This document shows positions 19,117 through 26,233 of a stretch of DNA of 64,000 bases, piece after piece. The stretch lies in the NCBI RefSeq assembly GCF_000242915.1, contig NZ_AFRZ01000001.1, positions 620,001 to 684,000 of the forward strand, in the 5' to 3' direction. The translations under genes and the position numbers were made by a program. The notes under the pieces are model-generated. The model searched no databases. It was not told where the DNA came from and was given only the letters and a program-made list of their open reading frames with translations. Source of the DNA: Sulfurimonas gotlandica GD1 (GTDB taxonomy: Bacteria > Campylobacterota > Campylobacteria > Campylobacterales > Sulfurimonadaceae). Every line of letters starts with the position of its first letter. Positions within the stretch are counted from its first letter, which is position 1.

Positions 19117-19700
19117 AAACTCAACCTAAAGTTACCTTCTATGGTAGGTTCTTGTGCTCTTACATCACCATACTCTTCTAAAGAAGTATCATAAGTTTGA
19201 GCTTTAGTATCTTTAAAGAGAGTCTTGATGTCACTATCTCCTTCTATGATGTTTTTCATCACATAAAAGCTAAAGAGGCGATGTGCTTTTTTATCATAGC
19301 CGTTTGAGTATTGGTTACCTTTTCCTGCACTCATTACCACCATTCTATTTTTATCAAATTCAACTGACTTTGCTACCATCTTTGTAGCGGCTACACCTTT
19401 TAGTACAGCTTTACCATCGGTAACTCCACTAAAGCACGAGTCAACTATTGCTACTATCTTATCTGCTTTTGAAGCACTTAATTGTGCATATATATTTTTA
19501 AGTGCGAAAAAACTCTCATCTGCTACGAAGTCTGGTTCTGTGTTAGATGCAAGCATAAAAGGTTCATTATTCAAGCTCGGTACTGGAACTCCATGACCGT
19601 TGTAATAAAAGTAGATGCTGTCTCCACTCTTCACACGGCGAAGCATCTTTTTCATACTTGTTTTTATCTTTGCTTGAGAAGCATTCTCATTTATAAGCAC
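19113..19700 (-). CDS. 3' fragment: caspase-like (peptidase C14) catalytic domain
   Basis: The 195-codon frame opens at GTG 19700 but lacks a credible start of its own. It carries the clan CD dyad: His36 in FYYNGHG and Cys89 in AIVDSCFSG. AVLKGVAATK and VVMSAGKGNQYSNGYD follow, as in bacterial caspase-like (metacaspase-type) domains. The first strand and helix of the fold lie upstream in other frames. The residues needed for catalysis are intact, so activity would return if the indels are sequencing errors. It overlaps the DUF4384 gene by four bases. Confidence 0.75.
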   Translation of the reverse strand: MLINENASQAKIKTSMKKMLRRVKSGDSIYFYYNGHGVPVPSLNNEPFMLASNTEPDFVADESFFALKNIYAQLSASKADKIVAIVDSCFSGVTDGKAVLKGVAATKMVAKSVEFDKNRMVVMSAGKGNQYSNGYDKKAHRLFSFYVMKNIIEGDSDIKTLFKDTKAQTYDTSLEEYGDVRAQEPTIEGNFRLSL

Positions 19701-19708
19701 AAAACTAT

Positions 19709-20911
19709 TTACTTTGAACTCCTAACCTCTTTTGAGCTGTTGAACAAACATCTCTGCACTTCTGTGCATAAGATATATATCTGTAAACTCATATTCTCTA
19801 TTCCTACCACAAAAAGCCATTTGGTTTTATCTTCTTTAGCTTGTTTAGAGTTTTTAAGTAGATTATCCAGTTCACGAAAGTTATTTAGCTTACTTGCATT
19901 AAAACTACTGACTTCATTTTGCGCTACTATCACAGAACTTCTAAAACTACTCTCTACACTTATATCATTTTTGATGTTTACTGCTACTTTTGTATCATCT
20001 ATGTTCATATCTGTAAATAGAGCCATATAAGTTTTTTTCTTGTAAGGAACTCTTATATCTTTTAGTTTCACACTGCTTCCGTCATACTCAAAAACAGCTT
20101 CTGGTTTTAAAGAAGCAAACTCATCTTTAAAAGCTTTTGCATCTTCTCTTTGCACTTTTATAGCAACTTTTTTAGAAAACTCTTTTTTGGCTTCAAACGA
20201 TATATCTGCAACAAAATAGCCATTGTCCGCATCATATTTTAGATTTGTTAGAGTTGGTTTTCCCCAAGTTATTTCTAAGGCATTTTTGATTGCATTGATT
20301 TTTGCTTGAACTTTTGCTGTTGCATAACTCTTTTTATATTCAACTATCTCTTGTTTTTGCTTTATCTTCGTACTATCTACTCGTTTGTTAAACTCCGCAG
20401 TAGTTTCAAATTCATCTTTTACTAGTTTTAGCTCACTTGGTGGTTTAGGAATATTTTTTAGTTCCTCTTCTACTAATTTTGAGATTAATTTATCAAAGTT
20501 CAAAAGCTCAGATTGTCCTGCCCTAGCACACCTGAGATAATTTTTATCCGTCTTACTACTGCTGCCTGAATTGCCACCGCTAAAGTTCACATTCCAAGCG
20601 TACTTAGAATCTGAAACATTCACGGACGACGACCAATAAGTGCTAGAAGTGACATTTTTAAACTCTTTTTTTATCGAAGGGAGGTATATATTTTTATCAG
20701 TTATGGTTAAAAGCTGCTCAGCGGTTGGTAAAAACCAATCATCATATCCCTGTAGTGTTAAATTGTTACAGTATTTTTTTGCACTTTCCCAATCTTTTAC
20801 AACACTTTTTGCATCGTTATCATCTTGCCACACAAGAACTGTTTTTTTATCTACTACAATATTTGCAGAAGCCAAGATAAAGCCTATCAAAATCAAAAGG
20901 ATTACTTTCAT
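19709..20911 (-). CDS. 5' fragment: exported DUF1566 domain plus linker and start of caspase domain
   Basis: The open frame has 400 codons. A signal peptide (MKVILLILIGFILASA) is followed by a DUF1566 domain at about residues 20-130 (TVLVWQDDNDAKSV, YDDWFLPTAEQLLTI, SSTYWSSSVNV, YLRCARAGQ). A Lys/Glu-rich region at about 135-350 then resembles the stalk of other caspase-associated proteins. The final recognisable stretch WLFVVGIEN is the first strand of a caspase fold. The last 28 codons after it are out of frame and carry no family signal. Start ATG 20911. Confidence 0.7.
   Translation of the reverse strand: MKVILLILIGFILASANIVVDKKTVLVWQDDNDAKSVVKDWESAKKYCNNLTLQGYDDWFLPTAEQLLTITDKNIYLPSIKKEFKNVTSSTYWSSSVNVSDSKYAWNVNFSGGNSGSSSKTDKNYLRCARAGQSELLNFDKLISKLVEEELKNIPKPPSELKLVKDEFETTAEFNKRVDSTKIKQKQEIVEYKKSYATAKVQAKINAIKNALEITWGKPTLTNLKYDADNGYFVADISFEAKKEFSKKVAIKVQREDAKAFKDEFASLKPEAVFEYDGSSVKLKDIRVPYKKKTYMALFTDMNIDDTKVAVNIKNDISVESSFRSSVIVAQNEVSSFNASKLNNFRELDNLLKNSKQAKEDKTKWLFVVGIENMSLQIYILCTEVQRCLFNSSKEVRSSK
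20615..20662. repeat. DUF1566 duplication, copy A
   Basis: Forty-eight bases that match 21067-21114 at 45 positions by direct reading. Both encode the FKNVTSSxYWSSSVNV region of DUF1566. Identity this high at the DNA level, including third codon positions, suggests recent duplication or gene conversion. Confidence 0.85.
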
Positions 20912-20961
20912 TTCTCTTTCCTGTATTATTTAATTCCAAATTTTCAAAACTTATAACGTCA

Positions 20962-21441
20962 CTATTGTCCTGCCCTTGCACACCTAACATAATACTTACT
21001 TGTCTGTCTGTAATAGAGGGAATAGCCATTGTCAAAGTACACATACCAAGCGTATTCAGAAACTGGAACATTCACAGACGACGACCAATAATTGCTAGAA
21101 GTTACATTTTTAAAACCTTCTTTTATGGCTGGATTAACCTTACTATAGTCAGCTATACTCTCTAACTCTATTATAGTTGGTAAATACCAATCGTTATAAC
21201 CTCCATGTGATAAGTTTTGACAATATTCTTTTGCGTCATTCCAATCTTTTTTGACACTTTTTGCACGAGAGTCATCTTGCCACATTAAACCTGTAGTAAT
21301 ATCTTTAACTACCTCTTTTACATCATCTCTTTTTAGAGTTGATTTTTTAATATCTAGTTTTTTAACAGTTTTGTCTATAACTATCTCAACTCCAAAAGCT
21401 GAGATGCTAATCAGTACTATTAGTAGTAACTTTTTTATCAT
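20962..21441 (-). CDS. Exported stand-alone DUF1566 domain protein
   Basis: About 159 residues with a signal peptide (MIKKLLLIVLISISAFG). The DUF1566 domain has TTGLMWQDDSRAKSV, YNDWYLPTIIELESI, SSNYWSSSVNV and a terminal YYVRCARAGQ. I place the start at ATG 21441, because AAGAGA lies upstream; the longer frame to 21468 adds nine residues with no ribosome site. It is closely related to the N-terminal part of the neighbouring caspase-like gene, with near-identical DNA over 48 bases, so the two arose by duplication. DUF1566 folds resemble C-type-lectin-like surface domains; the ligand is unknown. Confidence 0.75.
   Translation of the reverse strand: MIKKLLLIVLISISAFGVEIVIDKTVKKLDIKKSTLKRDDVKEVVKDITTGLMWQDDSRAKSVKKDWNDAKEYCQNLSHGGYNDWYLPTIIELESIADYSKVNPAIKEGFKNVTSSNYWSSSVNVPVSEYAWYVYFDNGYSLYYRQTSKYYVRCARAGQ
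21067..21114. repeat. DUF1566 duplication, copy B
   Basis: Partner of 20615-20662, in the same orientation and about 452 bases away. The three differences are all transitions or transversions at single sites, with no gaps. Confidence 0.85.
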
Positions 21442-21485
21442 TTTTATATCTCTTGCTGTTGTTTTCAATTATTATATCAAAATCT

Positions 21486-21737
21486 CTAAATCTTTCTCAT
21501 CGCAGATAAATCAAATTCTATAGTCTCATCTTCACAAACTACAGTAACAATACATACACTCTTAGAGATGCTAAGAGGCTTTACTATATCTTCTAAAAGA
21601 ACATGTGATTCTTTTGTTGTCGGGTCATAAGCTTTTAAAGTGTTTTGCTCAACCATGAAGAGTCTTCCACCACCGCATCCATCACCGATGATGCCTTCAC
21701 ATATCAGTGGATCATTCAAATCAAAACCATGAGTCAT
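21486..21737 (-). CDS. Unrecognised 83-residue protein
   Basis: A small soluble protein with a Gly-rich stretch (EGIIGDGCGGGRLFMVEQ) followed by strands (LKAYDPTTKESHVLLEDI, SVCIVTVVCEDETIEFDL). It resembles no family I know well. It overlaps the end of the upstream membrane-protein gene by 17 bases, which supports real translation in this tight unit. No signal peptide is seen. Confidence 0.6.
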   Translation of the reverse strand: MTHGFDLNDPLICEGIIGDGCGGGRLFMVEQNTLKAYDPTTKESHVLLEDIVKPLSISKSVCIVTVVCEDETIEFDLSAMRKI

Positions 21738-22101
21738 CTAAACACTCCTCTTTTGCTTCTTCTAAAAACTCTTTAAACTCACTAGAATTTTTATCTAAGT
21801 CTTTATACTCAACGTAGACATACTCTTTAAATATCTTCTCATCTACACACTTACAAAGCTTAGAGTCATTAGAATCTGCACAGGTAGAAATCATCACTTG
21901 TTTTTGAACCTCATTCCAGCCAAAATAGCTTTTATAGTATGGATATAGAACCCAAAAAGCAAAACCAATCGTTAGGACTATATTTGTAATGTACTCTTTT
22001 TTCTTAGTCTCTATATATTTTTTTACATCATAAGATATAAGAATCAAAAAGACAATCTCTAAACCAATATTGAACCAGTCGCTATCTAAAAAATCAAACA
22101 A
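21721..22101 (-). CDS. Small membrane protein of unknown function
   Basis: A 126-residue protein with two probable membrane helices at about residues 9-25 (WFNIGLEIVFLILISY) and 38-57 (ITNIVLTIGFAFWVLYPYY). An acidic tail follows with three Cys (STCADSNDSKLCKCVDEK) and a final helix rich in Glu and Lys. The Cys pattern could form disulfides or bind metal if periplasmic. No family recognised. It lies 15 bases downstream of the outer-membrane protein gene on the same strand. Confidence 0.6.
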   Translation of the reverse strand: MFDFLDSDWFNIGLEIVFLILISYDVKKYIETKKKEYITNIVLTIGFAFWVLYPYYKSYFGWNEVQKQVMISTCADSNDSKLCKCVDEKIFKEYVYVEYKDLDKNSSEFKEFLEEAKEECLDDSWF

Positions 22102-22116
22102 ATATTACCTTTATAA

Positions 22117-23016
22117 TTACCATTTTAAATTTGGACGCAAGATAAGTTGATGATTATCAATTCCCTCTTCTTTAAGTGCGCCGCTGTACTTGTCTCCACT
22201 GTTGTAGAGATAACCTATTCCAAGACCAAAACTGACTTTTTCACTCCAGCTAAGCGGCCATTTTTTCTCTAAAATAAGTTCCATCTCACTTAGATGCAAA
22301 GTCTTTGCATTTACCGCAGCCATAACAGAAAAAGCACTGTTGTAAACAAATGACCATGCACTTTTTTTATAATCTATACTACTTCGTCTAGCACCTATAT
22401 ATAAACTGTTTTCAAAGTCACTATTTTGATGGATTCTACTGCCTACTCTAAAACTCCAGTCTAAGTCTCTATCTTCTTTGTTTCTTGTACCTTTTAGTTT
22501 AAATTCCAAGTTATACCACTTGTCGTAGTGAGCCAAGTTGTCTTTTATAGAGTAGTCACCGATAGTGACAAGGTAACCTATATAGGCTCTATTATTTCCT
22601 ATGTGATCTTCTTTTTTATTTTTAAAAACCATCATTCTTCCTATGAAAAATGAAAGAGAATATGGCTCTTCAAAACCTGCAGTTACTGATTTAACCAAAT
22701 TAAAATTTTGTACTTTTGCTTTTTCATACATGTCTTCATGATTTTGTCTAAAGTAAAGACCACCAATTCCCATAGGATGCACGGCAGCTTCTAGTAAAAA
22801 TATATTTGGATTTAAAGTATTTAAGATTAAGTCTGTGTATATTTGAGTCTCAGAAAAAGAGATAGCATCTGTAATGTTGTTATCTCTGTCAAGGTCTATA
22901 AATGCTGAAACATTTGAGTAATAAGCATCTACTTCATAGTCATACTCTATCAAATCATCACCAGATAGATTACTACAGATGCTAACAACAAACAATAGAC
23001 CTAAAAAAAATTTCAT
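22117..23016 (-). CDS. Predicted outer-membrane beta-barrel protein
   Basis: About 299 residues with a signal peptide (MKFFLGLLFVVSICSNLSG). Many alternating amphipathic strands follow (AYIGYLVTIGDYSI, WYNLEFKLKGTRN, SFRVGSRIHQN, SLYIGARRSS), and the C-terminus is aromatic (LILRPNLKW), as in barrel proteins inserted by BamA. The start is ATG 23016, which shares a base with the tcdA stop (TAATG); the longer frame to 23055 lies inside tcdA. No specific porin or transporter family recognised. Confidence 0.65.
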   Translation of the reverse strand: MKFFLGLLFVVSICSNLSGDDLIEYDYEVDAYYSNVSAFIDLDRDNNITDAISFSETQIYTDLILNTLNPNIFLLEAAVHPMGIGGLYFRQNHEDMYEKAKVQNFNLVKSVTAGFEEPYSLSFFIGRMMVFKNKKEDHIGNNRAYIGYLVTIGDYSIKDNLAHYDKWYNLEFKLKGTRNKEDRDLDWSFRVGSRIHQNSDFENSLYIGARRSSIDYKKSAWSFVYNSAFSVMAAVNAKTLHLSEMELILEKKWPLSWSEKVSFGLGIGYLYNSGDKYSGALKEEGIDNHQLILRPNLKW

Positions 23017-23657
23017 TACTGCTTCTTTGTTAGAATTTTTATTGCCTCTGCACACATAGCCAGACCAAAAGATGCTGTTACTCCCATAAAGCTGCCTTTG
23101 GCTTTCACCTGCGCTTCTTCTGAAGAAAAGACTACTCTATATTTTTTATTAAAACCTCGTTTTCTAAGCTCATAACGGATTTTAGAACCAAATTTATCTC
23201 CGTAAGTTTTCCAGATATCTGTCACTTCTATCTTTGTAGGATCAAGTCTCTTTGCGCTTCCAAAAGATGAGATAAGTTTTTTGTAACACTTCTGAGCAAG
23301 AGCAAGTTTAGCTTTTGTATCATCTATGGCATCTAAAACCAAGTCATACTCATCGAAGTCAAAGTCCCAAACCCACTGCTCATCTATACGAGTATTTATG
23401 ATTTTTATATCTGGATAGTGTTTTTTAAGAGCTTCTACTTTGAGTTCACCCTCATGCATCTCAGACCACATTTGACGGTTCTGGTTTGTCTCATCATATG
23501 TATCATAGTCTACAATTGTCACATCTGTAATACCACTTCTAATCAAACAATCAAGACAAAAACTACCAACTCCTCCAACACCAAGAAGCAGTATCTTGGC
23601 ACTTGAAAGTTTAGTGAAATCATCTTCTAAAATAAGTTTTATACGGTCATATCTCAT
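23016..23657 (-). CDS. tcdA: tRNA threonylcarbamoyladenosine dehydratase (ThiF/E1-like)
   Basis: E1-like ATP-dependent enzyme that cyclises t6A37 in tRNA. The nucleotide-binding motif is ILLLGVGGVGSFCLD, followed by DYDTYDETNQNRQ and DAIDDTKAKLAL, and the length suits TcdA. I prefer ATG 23657 (MRYDRIKLI), which matches related proteins. A GTG at 23675, inside the surE stop region, would add six residues. Coupled on both sides, to surE upstream and to the barrel gene downstream. Confidence 0.85.
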   Translation of the reverse strand: MRYDRIKLILEDDFTKLSSAKILLLGVGGVGSFCLDCLIRSGITDVTIVDYDTYDETNQNRQMWSEMHEGELKVEALKKHYPDIKIINTRIDEQWVWDFDFDEYDLVLDAIDDTKAKLALAQKCYKKLISSFGSAKRLDPTKIEVTDIWKTYGDKFGSKIRYELRKRGFNKKYRVVFSSEEAQVKAKGSFMGVTASFGLAMCAEAIKILTKKQ

Positions 23658-23662
23658 ACTGT

Positions 23663-24448
23663 CTAATCTATCCACTCTTCAAGTTTTTTCATACTTTTGT
23701 ATGCACTCAAATCAAGTTGAATCGGAGTAATAGAGATAAATCCATCTCTTATAGCTTCATAATCACTAACTCCATCAACTCCCTCTCTTGGAGAGAAATT
23801 TAGTGGATGCAGACCTAACCAGTAGTGCTCTTCTCCACGTGGATTTCTATGAACGTGTGAATCATTTGCATAAAACCTATAACCTGCATACGTTACTTTT
23901 ATCTTAGCTTCTTTAACATCAGCTGGAATATTTACATTTAAAAATTCTCTATGAGGTAGAGGAAATGTTCCGTTTTTTATCTTTAAAACAAGCTCTTTTA
24001 TAGTCTTTTGTGCAAGTGTAAAATCACCATCAGGATTTGTAAAATCCATAACTTGACTTATAGCGATAGAAGGAACATCGTGTAAAACTCCCTCCATAGC
24101 TCCTGCTGCTGTTCCGCTGTATGTAATATCTTCGCCCATGTTTGAGCCACGATTTATTCCGCTTATTAGCAAGTCTGGTTTTTTATCTTCAAAGATTGTA
24201 CTAAGAGATAAGTAGACACAGTCACTAGGAGTCCCATCGTCTAGTTTGTAAAAATCATCATCAACACTTACAAAACGAAGTGGTCTCACAAGAGTAAGAG
24301 AGTGTCCACAGGCAGACTTCTCATTTGCGGGGGCTACAACTGTAACTTTCACATCTTCTAACTCTCTTAAAGCTTCTATTAAACAGAGTAGGCCTTTTGC
24401 TTCGTAACCATCATCATTTGTAACTAATATTCTGTATTTATTTTTCAT
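23663..24448 (-). CDS. surE: 5'/3'-nucleotidase SurE
   Basis: Metal-dependent survival-protein phosphatase acting on nucleoside monophosphates. Metal ligands sit in LVTNDDGYEAKGL, and further family motifs are TPSDCVYLSL and SGINRGSNMGEDITYSGT. The length of 261 residues is typical. First gene of a tight surE-tcdA-barrel unit. Confidence 0.95.
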   Translation of the reverse strand: MKNKYRILVTNDDGYEAKGLLCLIEALRELEDVKVTVVAPANEKSACGHSLTLVRPLRFVSVDDDFYKLDDGTPSDCVYLSLSTIFEDKKPDLLISGINRGSNMGEDITYSGTAAGAMEGVLHDVPSIAISQVMDFTNPDGDFTLAQKTIKELVLKIKNGTFPLPHREFLNVNIPADVKEAKIKVTYAGYRFYANDSHVHRNPRGEEHYWLGLHPLNFSPREGVDGVSDYEAIRDGFISITPIQLDLSAYKSMKKLEEWID

Positions 24449-24480
24449 AAGGACATTTTATACAAATGCTTCTTTAAACT

Positions 24481-24506
24481 TTATGATTTACTTTTTTTTC
24501 CGATAT
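24481..24506 (+). promoter_or_regulatory. Possible sigma-28 (FliA) promoter
   Basis: CCGATAT at 24500-24506 matches the CGATWT -10 core of Campylobacterota flagellar promoters. TTATGATT at 24481-24488 is a 5/8 match to the TAAAGTTT -35 at a spacing one base short. The next start codon is 28 bases downstream. The -35 is weak, so this is tentative. Confidence 0.35.
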
Positions 24507-24533
24507 AGATGCAACAGATACAAAGGAAAAATT

Positions 24534-25085
24534 ATGAATACTTCATACGCGGTTGACTCTTACAGAGCACATGACCTGAGTATAGCTATGAAAACTTCTA
24601 GCGGTGATGTTATAAAGATGGATTTCGCAAATCATCAGTCGGCATCTATGAGTCATGAACAGAATGCAAGTGGCTCAAAAACTACTATGAGTTTTGCTTC
24701 GATGCAGTCATTTCAGTTTAATATAGAGAGTAACGGAATAGATGCTCAAGATAAAAAAGAGATAGATGCATTTATGAAAATAGCTCAACCATTTATTGAC
24801 TCATTTTTAAAAGAACTTCAAGACGCAGCACCAAAATCTCCAGTGACTCAACTTGCAAATAAAATAGCAAGCATATTTGAGCCAAGTAAAGAGAGAGATG
24901 AAAACGCTAAAAACAATGTAAAAACTAACATAGTTAAAATGTTTGATGACTCTATGAAAAAACTTGAAGCTCCTGAGAAACTAGATAATATAGACTCTTT
25001 AGATAAAATCTTCGCAGATGCTCAAAAACTTTTAGAAAAAACTCTTAAAGCTTTTGATGATTTCAACAAAAATATATACGCTTAA
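24534..25085 (+). CDS. Unrecognised 183-residue soluble protein
   Basis: The start is ATG 24534, preceded by AAGGAAAAA; the longer frame to 24483 lacks a ribosome site. The N-terminal third is Ser/Met-rich and sheet-like (DVIKMDFANHQSASMSH), and the C-terminal two thirds are helical (FMKIAQPFIDSFLKELQD, LDKIFADAQKLLEKTLKAFDDF). No signal peptide or known motif. It stands before the MCP-like gene in the same orientation and may be driven by the flagellar-type promoter just upstream, which would suggest a motility link. That link is inference. Confidence 0.65.
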   Translation: MNTSYAVDSYRAHDLSIAMKTSSGDVIKMDFANHQSASMSHEQNASGSKTTMSFASMQSFQFNIESNGIDAQDKKEIDAFMKIAQPFIDSFLKELQDAAPKSPVTQLANKIASIFEPSKERDENAKNNVKTNIVKMFDDSMKKLEAPEKLDNIDSLDKIFADAQKLLEKTLKAFDDFNKNIYA

Positions 25086-25101
25086 ACATGCGATAGGCTT
25101 T

Positions 25102-25109
25102 GGTATAAA
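25102..25109 (+). promoter_or_regulatory. Extended -10 promoter for the MCP-like gene
   Basis: TGGTATAAA at 25101-25109 reads as an extended -10 (TGn followed by TATAAA), 17 bases before the ATG at 25127. No -35 is evident, which is common for the housekeeping sigma factor of this group. Confidence 0.45.
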
Positions 25110-25126
25110 ATATGCTTTAGCCAAGC

Positions 25127-26230
25127 ATGAAAACACTTCTTTTATCACTTATTTTTACATTGTCTATATTCGCTTCATCGATCGAGCTAAACTACCACGA
25201 ACTAAATAAAGAGATAGATAAAGTCTCATTAGACTTAACTCCTGAAGAGAAAGTGTCACTCTACTTTCTTGTTCTATCAACTCATGAAAACATAACAACT
25301 GCCCTCTCACTTGATAAAACTAAAGTATCTTCTTTAGAGACACTAGAGAGTCGTACACTAAAAATATTATCAGATTTACATGAAAACAACTCAAACATAG
25401 ATGCCATTCAAATCAAAAAGATGAAAGAGTTATATATAAAGATAACTAAAGAGGGTCAAGAGCTTATAAAACAACACTCTGATGACTCCAATGATAAAAT
25501 CATATATAAAGATAAAATAGTCTATCAAGACAAAGTTGTTTTCCAAGATAAAATTGTTGAGACATCATCACTAGGATTAAGTGTTTTACTAGGGCTATTA
25601 GGGATAGCATTAGGTTTAGCGATCGGCTTTTTCACTTTTAGAAAAACTGTAGTTAAAGAAGTCACAAAACTTCAACAGATAGAAGTTAAGAGTGATGACA
25701 AAGATCTTATAAAAAATCTTCAAGAGATTAACTCTTCTTTGGAAGATGAAATAAAATCTCTTAATGCAAATGAATCTTTAGTTACAAAAGTACAAAGTGA
25801 AAACCGCACCCTGATAGAGAGACAAAAAGAATTACAAAATTCACATGAGACTCTTCTAACTGAGTTGAATACAAAAATAGAAATTATCAGTGAAGAAAAA
25901 GAAGTTCTACTAGAAAAAGCTCAGATTCTAGAAGAGTGCCAAGATGCAAAAGATGAAGAGGAGCATGAGTTTAATGATAAGCTAAACTCACTTCAACATC
26001 AGTCACAAGATATTTTCAATGTACTTGACACTATCTCAGACATTGCTGACCAGACAAATCTACTCGCACTAAATGCAGCTATCGAAGCTGCTCGTGCAGG
26101 TGAGCATGGACGTGGTTTTGCAGTTGTTGCTGATGAAGTCAGAAAACTCGCAGAGAGAACTCAAAAAGCACTCAATGAAGCCAAAGTCAATATATCCTCT
26201 GTTGTAGATGCTGTATCAAATCTCAAATAA
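25127..26230 (+). CDS. MCP-like signalling protein with truncated signalling helix
   Basis: The protein has 367 residues. A signal peptide ([16 protein letters not shown]) is followed by a helical periplasmic region to about 125, then the short tandem [12 protein letters not shown] repeat, and a membrane helix at about 145-170 ([21 protein letters not shown]). A long coiled coil leads to the receptor hairpin tip ([20 protein letters not shown], then [18 protein letters not shown]). The tip is intact, so it could contact CheA and CheW. The descending helix stops about 30 residues after the tip, so the usual antiparallel partner helix is mostly missing. The 3' end nearly meets the convergent tolC-like gene. 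Confidence 0.85.
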   Translation: MKTLLLSLIFTLSIFASSIELNYHELNKEIDKVSLDLTPEEKVSLYFLVLSTHENITTALSLDKTKVSSLETLESRTLKILSDLHENNSNIDAIQIKKMKELYIKITKEGQELIKQHSDDSNDKIIYKDKIVYQDKVVFQDKIVETSSLGLSVLLGLLGIALGLAIGFFTFRKTVVKEVTKLQQIEVKSDDKDLIKNLQEINSSLEDEIKSLNANESLVTKVQSENRTLIERQKELQNSHETLLTELNTKIEIISEEKEVLLEKAQILEECQDAKDEEEHEFNDKLNSLQHQSQDIFNVLDTISDIADQTNLLALNAAIEAARAGEHGRGFAVVADEVRKLAERTQKALNEAKVNISSVVDAVSNLK

Positions 26231-26233
26231 ACC

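Larger units (their letters stand above)
19113..20911 (-). pseudogene. DUF1566-caspase fusion gene broken by frameshifts
   Basis: Taken together, the two fragments below read as one exported gene: signal peptide, DUF1566 domain, Lys-rich linker region, caspase-like domain. The caspase N-terminus crosses three frames. From KTKWLFVVGIEN a missing base near 19791-19794 moves the frame to YEFTDIYLMHRSAEMFVQ. A second missing base near 19741 moves it to TAQKRLGVQS. An extra A near 19708-19711 then leads into NSFVLINENASQAK. Read this way the segment is a continuous caspase-family beginning. This may be a genuine pseudogene, or base-call errors in the assembly. Confidence 0.75.

Noticed and set aside
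19113-19700. Caspase-like domain as a cytoplasmic anti-phage effector
   Set aside because: The reconstructed protein carries a signal peptide and is linked to exported DUF1566 and DUF4384 proteins, with no defence genes nearby.
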